A stretch of 64,000 bases of DNA. Origin: Nectonema munidae (Eukaryota > Nematomorpha > Nectonematoida > Nectonematidae). The notes below the pieces were generated by a model. The model saw only the letters and a list, made by a program, of their open reading frames with translations, was not told the origin of the DNA and ran no database searches. Positions 53,801 through 63,450 of the stretch are shown piece after piece. How positions within the stretch are numbered: position 1 is the first letter of the stretch; each line of letters begins with the position of its first letter. A program made the translations under genes and the position numbers. The DNA is taken from contig JAUIRK010000305.1 of the NCBI GenBank assembly GCA_030549495.1, positions 310,001-374,000 on the forward strand. The letters are read 5' to 3'.

Positions 53801-54101
53801 TATACCAAATCGACCATGTTTGTTTTAATTCTGCCCTCCTTTTTTCAATTAGAGTGTGAAAATGTTCAAATTTTAAATAACATAATTTTATACTAAATTG
53901 ACCATTCTGATTTCATTTCTAGACTCAGTCTTTGTAATTAGGGTGTAAATCTGAAATTAAGTTTATACCTGAATCCAAAAAGATCAATTTATGAATATTT
54001 TTGATTAGAATGATTTATTGATTTTATAACTAAATAAAAAAAAATTTTTAATTCTTTTTTATTGGTTTGTGTTATACTAAACCCTCATTGAAATAGAGTA
54101 A
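50849..54101. other. CPEB 3' untranslated region (extent unknown) and spacer
   Basis: T-rich on the plus strand, with many UUUUAU-like runs (for example 51925-51955), as expected of a CPEB 3' UTR but also of any AT-rich DNA. A possible poly(A) signal AATAAA lies at 52960-52965. A hAT-type MITE lies at 53417-53672. No other gene seen. Confidence 0.35.
53417..53672. mobile_element. hAT-type MITE with 8-bp target duplication
   Basis: 256 bp. Left end CAGAGGCGCACATCC, inverted right end CAAAGGCGCACAAGT. Flanked by TTTCAAAC (53409-53416) and TTTCATGC (53673-53680), an imperfect 8-bp duplication. No coding capacity. Confidence 0.7.
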
Positions 54102-54105
54102 TTAA

Positions 54106-56328
54106 AGAATGGCCATGGTGTCGATTTCGACATTTCACTTTACAAAAATTTATATAACTCAATCCTGATTCATCAAATCAGTTTACTTTGAACTTTAGAA
54201 TTTTTTTTCTTTGTTTTTTAGAAGTAATTATCATAAAATTTGAAAGGCAAAAATTTTTCGTCAAATTTTTCCTCCCTTGGCCAAAGTGTCGTTTTTGACA
54301 TCATCTTTTATTAAGTTAAATCAAATACTTTTACATTATTTATAGATAATAGATCTTTATTTATAAACATATATTATCCCATTAGCATGTATTATATATG
54401 TATATGCGAAAAATAGGGAGCAAATGACTAGGAACATAGAATAGCGGAAGTTCTTTTTTTGCTATGAACACATGTGTAATCTTGCAATGCACTTCATGAT
54501 GAATTATCTAATATTTTTTACAGATACGCATACTTTTTGCTTCATACATTTTGCTTATCTTCTGTTGAAGTAAAAATACGTCACTTTTCTTCATACTTTT
54601 TTTGCTTTTATTTCGTTGTTTTACATTGATTACAAAAAAATGTCTGAGAATATAGCTTTTCAAGATGCATCAACGAGCGAAGATTGCTCTTTAGAGAGTC
54701 AAAGTTCTTATTCATTTGTAAAATCAGAAGGATCATTATCTAGTCTTGAAAGTGAAGATTTTGATGATCAAGGCTGCATTGTAGTCACAAAAGATGGTTC
54801 TGTTTGGAGAGAGTTGTTTTTTTCTCAGCGAGGACGTGTTAGAAAGCAATGTGTTTTCTGCTAAACCAGGTTTACCTCCTCTGGTCAAAAGACAAGCTTC
54901 GATATCACCTTACATGGCATGGAAGCTTTTTATAAGTGAACCAATGCTTCGAATAATAAAAAGAAATACAGAGTTGTATGCTCAAAAAACCAATACTATT
55001 TGGTCACTAAACTTTGAAAAGCTTGAAGCATTTATTGCTTTACAATATGCACGAGGTCTTTATGACAATCCTCATAGCCTTGACTTTCTTTGGAATGAAA
55101 AATATGGGCCTAATTTATTCAGATCAACTATGTCAAGAAAAATTTATTATTCAGTCACTCCGATTTGACGATAAGTCTTCAAGAAATGAGAGAGTAAGTA
55201 CAGATAAATTCGCGGATGTTAAAGAAATTTTCGATATTTGTGTTCAAAATTGTATGAATTCCTTTATTCCCAATTTCAGCTTGACAATCGACGAGCAACT
55301 ACTTCCATTGAAAAATCGTTGCCCCTTCATTGTTTATATGCATAATAAACCCGATAAGTTTGGCATCAAGTTCTGGCTTCTCGTGGAAGTAGAAAGTAAA
55401 TATATTTACAAAATTTTGCCTTATTTAGGAGCACAAGAGAAAGCTTCTCGTTTTGGTAAGCCTCTTGCTGAAGATGTTGTTATTAGGTTGACTTCTGAAA
55501 TAAAAAACAAAGGTTACAACATAACCGGAGATAACTTTTTTTCAAGCGTCGCGTTAGTTCAAAAACTCAGTACCCATAAAATCTTCTTTGTTGGAACATT
55601 GAGAGCAAATAGTAAAGGTGTAACAAAAGAAATGATGTGTTATGAAAAAGGTAAAAAATTTGAAAGTAAGTTTTATTACAACGATAAGGTTGGATGCATG
55701 TTTGTGAATTACCAATGCAAAGAAAAAAGATCTGTCTGCCTTTTATCTTCAATGCATGACTCTCCAACAGTTTCAAGCGATCAGAAAAAAAAAACTAACT
55801 GTAATCGACTTCTATAATCATAATAAAATTGACGTTGATATTGTGTATTTGATGTTAAGAAAATACACCACTTTGTCTGCATCAAGAAGATGGCCATTAT
55901 CAGTATGGTACAATATGCTTGACATTGCTTTGTTGAATGCATGGATTGCATATAAAAAAGCAAGTAGTGTCAAGGTCACTCGGAAGCAATTTTTGATTCA
56001 ATTGATCGAAAATCTTCGAGAAAATGCAGCAAAGAAAAATTCTAATGCAAATTTGCCTGTTTCTGAGAAGAGGAAAAGAAGAAAATGCTCAAATAAAGAA
56101 TGCAACAACACAAGCGTTACCATTTGTAAAGATTATCTTCAAGCAGTTTGTGGTAGTTGTTCAGTAAGCAATTCCAGAGTTATATATGCTCTTTGTAAGA
56201 TGTGTAATAAATAAAACTTAAAATAATTTAAATACCTTTGTAAACATTTTATGATTTAAAGTAGAAAAAACTAATAGTGTCGATTTAGACACTATGGCCA
56301 ACCATAGTAAAAAAATATCGGCCATTCT
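54106..56328 (+). mobile_element. piggyBac element, fairly complete
   Basis: Left end AGAATGGCC directly follows TTAA (54102-54105); the inverted right end is GGCCATTCT (56320-56328), but its flank is AGTG, not TTAA. Just inside both ends lie palindromic motifs (TGTCGATTTCGACA left, AGTGTCGATTTAGACACT right), plus a third (AAGTGTCGTTTTTGACA) at 54293. The transposase is 54640-56214. The right TTAA is mutated or the end is slightly misplaced. Confidence 0.7.
54640..56214 (+). pseudogene. piggyBac transposase of the 54.1-kb element
   Basis: Reads from MSENIAFQDASTSEDCSLES through an acidic N-terminus, YMAWKLFISEPMLRIIKRNT, LRFDDKSSRNERVSTDKFAD, LTIDEQLLPLKNRCP, KFGIKFWLLVEVESKYIY, ITGDNFFSSVALVQKL, NHNKIDVDIVYLMLRKY and SASRRWPLSVWYNMLDIALL to a C-terminal Cys-rich domain (KCSNKECNNTSVTICKDY..VCGSC). 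Three catalytic aspartates are visible (IDEQL, GDNFF, IDVD); the fourth is Tyr. Three frame shifts break it, near 54840, 55145 and at the A run near 55787, but long stretches are stop-free, so the copy is fairly young. Confidence 0.85.
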
Positions 56329-57150
56329 AGTGTAAAGATGGATATCTTGTGTAATGATCATTTCTATCGCAGCTTGAAAATTGTAAATCATAATTTTGAT
56401 TGAGAACGGAACTCGTTTACATATCCTTCATATTATGATAATTTTTTTCATAACCAGATTTACACCATGCTTATTTCATTTTTGTTCTCTATGTTCGACA
56501 TTACATTTTGAAGGCAATCAAATTGTTGATGTATGCCAGAATATAAATTTTACCAATATTTTCAATTTTTTTCGGACAATGGATTGGTTATATGGTATCA
56601 ACAAATTTTTGTTTATTACACTTTTGTTGAATATCACATTAAACAATACAATCTAATGGTATATCAAACATATAGCTTATCAGTTAAGATTATAATTATT
56701 TCATAAAGACGGATAGAAAATTTTGAATACTTCAAAACTCACAGATGCCAATATGTAAAGATTTGGTGACTGTCAATATAATTTTAAAATCATTTTGTCT
56801 AATTTTTTCATGCATGAAAGAGAGTTTTTTAGAAGGTGGACAACTTGATACTGATAAAAAACCTAATATCATCAAGAAATTTCTTTAATCCGAATGCTTT
56901 GAGAGCGGGTAAAATCTGTTCAAATTAAATTCATAAAAATGTTTTTTCGAACACAGATTGCAGAAAATAGATTTCTGATAAAAGAAGGGCTACCAAGAAA
57001 GGATCATCATAGAATGAATGCTCTCTAAATTTATTATATATTAATTTACCAAAGAAAAGAATCATGCCTGAAACAAAAACCTTTATACTCAGAAATGTAA
57101 TAGCATTTAAGTTTGTATTTTAAAGTTAAATATGGATAATTTTATTTGGC
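56329..57150. other. AT-rich spacer
   Basis: No exon, repeat end or RNA gene recognised. Confidence 0.4.
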
Positions 57151-57925
57151 GATAATTCATCTCCAACCTATATAATATATTTTATCAAATAATCAAAATA
57201 AAATTCTGTAATCAAAGAATCGAAAAATATTCTTTAAAAAATCAAAAAATATCAAACTTTCTGTTCATATTTTGCTACCTCATACGATGTTACAAAAGTT
57301 ATTACCTATACTTTGCAATTTGTACGATTTTAAATATTATATTTGTCGAATAATCAAAGAATCGAAAAATGTTCAAATCAAAAAATATTTATTCTTTTTA
57401 AATATATCGTTGGCTCCCCTTACTTTTAAAATTGAAAGATAAACCTAGTCTTTAATAATTAATTTTTATCAAATTATGCACATACGAAACTAAAAGTAAA
57501 GGGAGCCAACGATATATTTAAAAAGAATAAATATTTTTTGATTTGAACATTTTTCGATTCTTTGATTATTCGACAAATATAATATTTAAAATCGTGCAAA
57601 TTGCAAAGTATAGGTAATAACTTTTGTAACATCGTATGAGGTAGCAAAATATGAACAGAAAGTTTGATATTTTTTGATTTTTTAAAGAATATTTTTCGAT
57701 TCTTTGATTACAGAATTTTATTTTGATTATTTGACAAATATAATATTTAAAATCGTGCAAATTGCAAAGTATAGGTAATAACTTTTGTAACATCGTATGA
57801 GGTAGCAAAATATGAACAGAAAGTTTGATATTTTTTGATTTTTTAAAGAATATTTTTCGATTCTTTGATTACAGAATTTTATTTTGATTATTTGATAAAA
57901 TATATTATATAGGTTGGAGATGAAT
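57151..57925. mobile_element. Foldback-like palindrome with 280-bp arms
   Basis: The left arm (57151 to about 57428) and right arm (about 57491 to 57925) are near-perfect inverted copies around a loop of about 60 bp. The right arm is longer because a 161-bp unit is tandemly duplicated (57572-57732 and 57733-57893). The outer end of each arm (GATAATTCATCTCCAACCTA and its complement) is itself one unit of the 28-bp minisatellite that follows. No open frame. Long inverted arms built with tandem repeats are the design of Foldback/Galileo elements; assignment to that group is inference. Confidence 0.8.
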
Positions 57926-58260
57926 TATCGCGGTATACAGGTTGGAGATGAACCAACGTAGTATACAGGTATAATGTATATAGGTAATAACTTATGTAGC
58001 ATCGTCTACCCGAATGAGGTATATCAAATCTTACATCTAACAGAATGTGAACAGAAAGTTAAACATTGTCTCCCTATTTATTTGTACATGGAATAAAAAC
58101 CATCGTAGTATACAGGTTGGAGATGAATCATCGTAGTATACAGGTTGGAGATGAATCATCGTAGTATACCGGTTGGAGATGAATCATTGTAGTATATAGT
58201 TTGGAGATGAATCATCGTAGAATACAGGTTGGAGAAGAATCATCGTAATATACGGGTTGG
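57905..58260 (+). repeat. 28-bp minisatellite
   Basis: Unit CATCGTAGTATACAGGTTGG-AGATGAAT. About two units lie at 57905-57970 and six at 58101-58260 (starts 58101, 58129, 58157, 58185, 58213, 58241). Between them, 57971-58100 is a diverged piece of the palindrome arm (AGGTAATAACTTATGTAGCA). The sixth unit is interrupted by a SINE and resumes at 58453. Confidence 0.85.
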
Positions 58261-58437
58261 TTGGTTGGTTGGAGATATCAAAGCACTTTCAGCAGTAAGG
58301 CTATATCCTCGCATTATGCTTAAGATGTCAAATCACAGTTTTTGTGAATTTGTTTTTAGAGTTCGGAGCCTTCGGGATCGAACCCCTGACCTTCAACTGT
58401 TAAGCTGAGAGGTGCACCCTAACAACCATTGAGGCTC
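58261..58437 (-). repeat. tRNA-headed SINE with 15-bp target duplication
   Basis: Flanked by TAATATACGGGTTGG at 58246-58260 and 58438-58452. On the minus strand the head (58437 to about 58373) is tRNA-like: GAGCCT at the start pairs with AGGCTC at the end, with T arm AGGGGTTCGATCCC and an anticodon-loop-like CTTAACA. The tail ends in (CCAA)n. It is a different family from the SINE at 3719. It could also be called a retroposed tRNA pseudogene. Confidence 0.75.
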
Positions 58438-58801
58438 TAATATACGGGTTGGAGATTTATATATATAAATTTTTTAATTTATTAAACCAAAATTTTTTTA
58501 AAATATATGATAGAAAAACTTTGATAGGAATTTTTTTTAAATATATGAGAATTGAACTTTATGTGTATTCATAATTGATAGATAAAGCCTTAAAATCCTT
58601 AAATACATCATTTCCTTCCTCTTTGTCAAATTCCTGGCTACGTGTCTTATATGTTATACCTTTTGATATGAAGATTATTCGAAATACGCCAGTCCAATAA
58701 CATATTTGTTTACTTTGTATAAGGTTTCGATATCAGTATTGTACACGGATATTTATCAGTGGTTGGATAGATTTCATTATATATATAAATATACATATTT
58801 A

Positions 58802-58945
58802 TAAGGTAAAAGTACAATACGATTGTTTTCATCGAGAAGGTACAATTGCGCCGCTTGTATTGAACTATGAGGAAAGCACGCTTGATGCGGGATCGAATCA
58901 AAGACCTTGAGTTATCGAATCCACCATCTAACTACTACGCTATAT
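58802..58945 (-). repeat. tRNA-derived SINE, copy 3
   Basis: Minus-strand copy of the family at 3719-3872: TAGTAGTTAGATGGTGGATT head, B box GATTCGATCCC, tail GCAATTGTACCTTCTCGATG. Confidence 0.75.
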
Positions 58946-59126
58946 AAAGAATCATTCATTCGTTTATAATATTTCTTTTCTTTCCCTATTATTTACTTTT
59001 TCACAGTATTATGGCCATTAAAAATTTTAAAAATAGTTACTTTTAATTTATTATTTTAAGTGCATAATAAATTTTTAAGATTAATTTTGCAAAAGTATTT
59101 TTATTTTTATTTTTAATTTATTCTAG

Positions 59127-59149
59127 TTTAAAATGGCTGATTAAAATTT
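59127..59149 (+). promoter_or_regulatory. AGAP leader with a 3-codon upstream reading frame
   Basis: After a TTCTAG acceptor the leader contains ATG GCT GAT TAA (59133-59144), five bases before the main ATG at 59150. This could lower translation of the main frame. It also suggests that at least one 5' leader exon lies upstream. Confidence 0.4.
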
Positions 59150-59312
59150 ATGAGCAATAATAATAATTCATGTTTAATTGATGAAATTAAGCAGGAGATT
59201 CAACGTTTTGAAAATGTTCATCCTTTAATTTACTCTCAGTATGATTTAGTTGATTCAATAAAAGATCCAATACTTCAAAGTCAAATTTATGACAACCTAA
59301 CAAAAATTGAAT
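59150..59312 (+). CDS. AGAP/centaurin-gamma (CenG1A-like), exon 1
   Basis: AGAP proteins combine a GTPase-like domain, a split PH domain, an ArfGAP zinc finger and ankyrin repeats, and act on Arf GTPases at endosomal and plasma membranes. This exon carries the start MSNNNNSCLIDEIKQ and the family-specific N-terminal motif EIQRFENVHPLIYSQYDL, ending LTKIE plus one base at GAAT|GTATTT. Only the N-terminal part is in the window: four coding exons, 59150-59312, 59363-59421, 59527-59614 and 60830-60915, all phase-consistent, about 131 codons. The PH, ArfGAP and ankyrin exons must lie to the right. Confidence 0.85.
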
Positions 59313-59362
59313 GTATTTTTTTTTTATTTTTCTTTTCAATTTAATAAAATTTAACTTTTCAG

Positions 59363-59421
59363 CCTCCTTTGTCGATAGTCAAGAATGGACGTTATCTAAA
59401 GAAGTGAAAACTTTAAGGATA
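59363..59421 (+). CDS. AGAP exon 2
   Basis: 59 nt after a 50-nt intron. Encodes SFVDSQEWTLSKEVKTLRI, matching the family motif F[VN]NSQEWTLSR just before the GTPase-like domain. Donor ATA|GTATGT, phase 0. Confidence 0.88.
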
Positions 59422-59526
59422 GTATGTTAAAATTTATTTTTTAAAAATTAGTTTTCTAAGACATTTTTTTTCTGAAAACTTATTCTTTAATTAAAATTTT
59501 AGGATTAAACAACCCGTACTTTTTAG

Positions 59527-59614
59527 GCTATTCTTGGGACAGAAAATAGTGGAAAAGGACAATTTGTTTATAAATATCTTACTGGAACCCTAACAGATGA
59601 TGAAAGTCCCGAAG
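59527..59614 (+). CDS. AGAP exon 3 (P-loop)
   Basis: Encodes AILGTENSGKGQFVYKYLTG then TLTDDESPE. The P-loop reads GTENSGKG; the last position, Ser or Thr in GTPases and Ser in AGAP relatives (LSSGKS), is Gly. Ends with one base of Gly at GAAG|GTTCTT. Confidence 0.9.
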
Positions 59615-59901
59615 GTTCTTGCTCTTTTATTCAAATTATTTCTACTATTTGTTTCAGGAATTAATCTAATAAGAGTTTTTAATCTCTTTATATTCCATGG
59701 CATTTAAGAATTTTTAGATGAATAATTTAAAAATAATATAAAAAATATATCATGGATGTGTAGCGGCTAAGTCCTCATTACCCTTCTAGTTTAGATACCT
59801 ATGCCATTAACAGCATTATCTTTTTAATAATTTTATCGTTCTAGTCATCAATCAGAATTTTAATAAAATTTATGAATCACTTTACAAATATGTAGTATAT
59901 A

Positions 59902-60371
59902 TAGGGTTGCCAGATTACAAGATTAGGAATTCGCGACACTCTTGTAATTTCTCAGCATATATATAAATTTTTACCTACATACACAGCGAGGCCAATATAT
60001 TATAAAACTTAAAGATAATTATCACAAACAAAAAGAAAGAATTTAAAAGGGGTATAAAGAAAAGAAAAGGAAAATAATTATATACACACACCCCTATACA
60101 AACATACACAACATAGAGAGAAAAACAAGTAACTAAGGGTAAAAAATCCAGATTAATATATAGTAGATTGTCCCTCAAGAAAAAGATACAGCTATGAATT
60201 ATAATCACATACAAAGTTTCAACGAATAACCTTTTTGAGGTGTTAAATATAATATTATGGCGAACTAAAATTGGGACAATAAGGGTGTCCCAGAAGTGTC
60301 AATGCTGGACAGGGGACAAAATGATCAAATTCGTGACATGTCCCGGAAAAACGAGATGTCTGGCAACCCTA
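59902..60371. mobile_element. hAT-type MITE with perfect TIR and 8-bp duplication
   Basis: 470 bp in AGAP intron 3. Both ends are TAGGGTTGCCAGA (inverted), flanked by AGTATATA at 59894-59901 and 60372-60379. No transposase frame. The 8-bp duplication and GGGTTGCC terminus fit the hAT superfamily. Confidence 0.85.
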
Positions 60372-60829
60372 AGTATATATAAAATCTTTCATAACCTATT
60401 TTTTCTTTTTGCAATTCTATTTCAGTTTTTTAATACTCTACTAATCAATATTTAAAAAATGGAATAGAAATAGAAATGCAAAATGACAATTTAGAATCGT
60501 AAAAAGATATATTAGAATTGTAAAAAACAAATTTGAATTGCAAAGAGAACCTCTTTAGCTTAGTAGAATTTATTAAATATTCGAAGTAGAATTAGCTTCT
60601 CAGTTAATTAAACACAACACACTCTAGAGTCTAGATGTAGAAGGAATGAAAAGTTAAATTTGTCAATGTTCTTATATTTTGATTCAAATCAATTTTTTTC
60701 TGTACTTTTTCTTTTTATCGTTCTTCAAAAAATCTCTTTCTGTTTAATTTATATTGCTCACATTTAATTAATTTAAACTGGTTTGTGTAAAAATTGTCTT
60801 GTCTTCATTAGATATTTTGTCAATTTTAG

Positions 60830-60915
60830 GTGGACGCTATAAAAAAGAGATTATAATAAAGGATAATGTATATCTTCTATTGATCAGAGATCATGCTGGA
60901 CCTCCAGATTTACAA
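60830..60915 (+). CDS. AGAP exon 4 (GTPase-like domain)
   Basis: Completes the Gly codon and encodes GGRYKKEIIIKDNVYLLLIR then DHAGPPDLQ, the switch II/G3 region of the AGAP GTPase-like domain (relatives: LLLIRDEGGPPE). Donor CAA|GTAATA, phase 0. The next exon was not found before the window end. Confidence 0.9.
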
Positions 60916-61012
60916 GTAATATATATTTTTTTATACATCACATTGCATTATGTTATCGAGACTTGGATAAAATTATTTTAAACAAAGATTCCAAAAAAAA
61001 AACAAATTTTAA

Positions 61013-63446
61013 CCTTCAAACGTTACTCTGTGTACATTCTGTGCACATTAGTATTTCAACCATGAGCCTCTAGGCATAAAAAATTAAACACAACTATTGA
61101 GTATCATGTGACTCAGTATTATCAATTGCAACTAAATCAGCATCATGAAATTCATCGTCTTGTCCCAATTCATAGTGCGTGAATAACACTTTCACTTAAA
61201 TAGTAAACATGTGTACATTTTGTACACACGACTTTTTATCTTTCTCTCTTTCTTACTTCAAGCTAATTTTTCCACTGCACTATGTATTTATTATGCAGTC
61301 TATGTTATTCACAGATGTTTTTGACAAATTGATGTGAATGTCACATAAATTTTTCATTTTTGAACACATCTCTTTACTCCATATTTGTTGATTACTTCTG
61401 CATCCTTGTTTACTTTTTATAAGTTATTTTTGCATTGTAATTGTTAAAATTTAACGCTATAAATATGTCGAAAAAAAGAAATTCTTTCAAAAACGCCTTT
61501 ACATTGTTTTCCTTGATCTCTGAAAATTTTACCGATAGTGAGGATGATTTTGAATCTTTTAAAAGTTTGTCTGAGAAAGATGAATACAAGTTCATTGAAA
61601 TAGAGACTACGACACTAATGGAAGAAGATGAATTCCCAAATGAAAATTATGTTGATGAAGATGAAGGAACTCTTCAAGTTTTTCATGAGCATAAGGAATC
61701 TTCTAATGATGATGATGATGATGAAATTTATGAAAATCAAAATAGTAACATTGAGCTCTTTGAAAATAATTTCTTGAATAGTGAAAAATATGATAAAGAT
61801 TTTAAAGGCTTTAAAGATTTTAAGGCAGTGCTTGTTGGAGTTTAAACTCAATTCCCAATGCTCTTCGAAAAAGAAATATTTTGACTCAAACTCATACAAA
61901 TTTATTTGCTGTAAACAAAGAAATTGTTGCTTTCTTATTATTTTACAGTGAGGAGATGTTCCTACATATTCTCAGATATACAAATCGTAAAGCTCATGAT
62001 ATACTGTATAACTAATGGAAAACTCTAAAAGACAACTTTCCATTTTATATGTCCAACTTCAGTGAAACTGAGATCAAAGCCTGTTATGCTGTTATAATAA
62101 GAGCGGGCGTTGACAGAGACAATATGTCAAACTTACAAGAACTATGGTGCTCAAAAGATACAAGACCTTTTTACAAGGCAACAATAAGTGCTGTAAGAGT
62201 AAAGTTTTTCCTCAGATGCTTGAGTTTTGATAACTTTCGTAGTAGAGACGAAAGAAGAAAAAGTGATAAAATGGCAGCGATTCGAGAAGTCTGGGAAATG
62301 TTCATGGAAAATTTGAAAAAGTTCTATGTTCCAGGTACTTTTATAACTGTTGACGAACAACTCGTCGGATACCGAGGTAAAGTTCCCCGAAAAACATATA
62401 TGCCGTCCAAACCAAGAAAATACGGCCTAAAAATTTTTTGGGCATCTGAAGCTTCCACAGGTTTTGCTTTAAATGGATATGTTTACACTGGTACAGATGA
62501 GCAGCTCAGCTTGAAGTTCAACGGCAAATTTTAATGTAACGTTGTGATGTATTTGATGCAACCTTTTTTCAACACTGGCAGGGAAGTTATCACGGATAGA
62601 TACTTCACTTCATATCCATTGTCAAAAAAACTTGCTGAAAAAAATCTATCTTTGTTAGGAACAGTGAAGTCATCAAGAAGAGAAGTTCCAAAAGTGTTGA
62701 AAAATTCGAAAAATCGTAAAGTGTTTTCAACATTGTCAGTCTATGATCATGCAGAAAAAGTATGTCTATTTTCCTACATTTCAAAGAAAAATAAATCTGT
62801 ACTGATGATGAGCTCTTCATACAATAAAGTTTGCATATCTTTAAAAGAAGACAAAAACCAGATATTATATTGGAATATAACCAAAATAAAGGTGGCGTAG
62901 ATTTGATGGATTCGATCATCGAAGAATTTGCATCAAGGAGAAAAACTTCAAGATGGTTGAACTACGTTTGCTGGCCCAATGCCTATATCATTATGAAAAA
63001 AAATGGATACACTTTATCACGGAAACAATTTTTGAGAAATCTTTCATTTCAATTGGGTGAGTCGTATGCTAAATCAAGACTTCAAAAAGCATCCATATCT
63101 GCTGAAGTGCGTTTAGCTGGTCAAGTTGTTGGATATTCGGCAACAAACCAAAGTGATATCAAGTTGGATGCGAACAAAGTTGTTCAAGTAGAGCAAGACG
63201 GTGTTTTGAATGTAAAAAGTGAAGCCGTTCAGTTTGCTGTAATGCAAACTCCCAATTCGGCAAAAACACAGGAGGCAAATTAAAAGAAGTTTTTCTCAAA
63301 CTGTGATAAATTTGTGTATTTTCTTGGAAAATACTTTAACTTTTTTAAATAAACTTATTTTTTGGAGAAATTAACTTTATTCTTTAAAATAAGTAATATG
63401 GGTACATAATACTAAAATAATAATTTATCTCTAATACTATTGAGGG
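61013..63446 (+). mobile_element. piggyBac element with both TTAA sites
   Basis: 2,434 bp, flanked by TTAA at 61009-61012 and 63447-63450. Left end CCTTCAAACGTTACTCTG, inverted right end CCCTCAATAGTATTAGAG. GTGTACA-type motifs recur inside the left end (61030, 61210). It lies in an AGAP intron in the same orientation as the gene. The two terminal targets still matching means the insertion is structurally whole at its edges, though its transposase gene is broken. Confidence 0.85.
61465..63283 (+). pseudogene. piggyBac transposase of the 61.0-kb element
   Basis: Order: MSKKRNSFKNAFTLFSLISE and an acidic N-terminus to a stop at 61843; TNRKAHDILYN followed by a stop; DRDNMSNLQELWCSKDTRPF; FITVDEQLVGYRGKVP; TYMPSKPRKYGLKIFWASEA; a stop at 62532; TGREVITDRYFTSYPLSKKL; a frame shift near 62840; NKGGVDLMDSIIEEFASRRK; and a C-terminus without the usual Cys-rich domain, ending NSAKTQEAN. 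All catalytic aspartates (VDEQL, TDRYF, GVDLMD) remain. About ten residues are missing between RKTSRW and the ALLNAW-like region. At least four breaks make it inactive. Confidence 0.85.
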
Positions 63447-63450
63447 TTAA

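Noticed and set aside
58373-58437. A functional tRNA gene on the minus strand
   Set aside because: The T arm and acceptor pairing are tRNA-like, but the acceptor stem has a mismatch, the anticodon loop is one base short, and the unit sits at the head of a SINE with a target duplication.
59975-60455. Open frames inside the hAT-type MITE
   Set aside because: No transposase motif; they lie within a short non-autonomous element.
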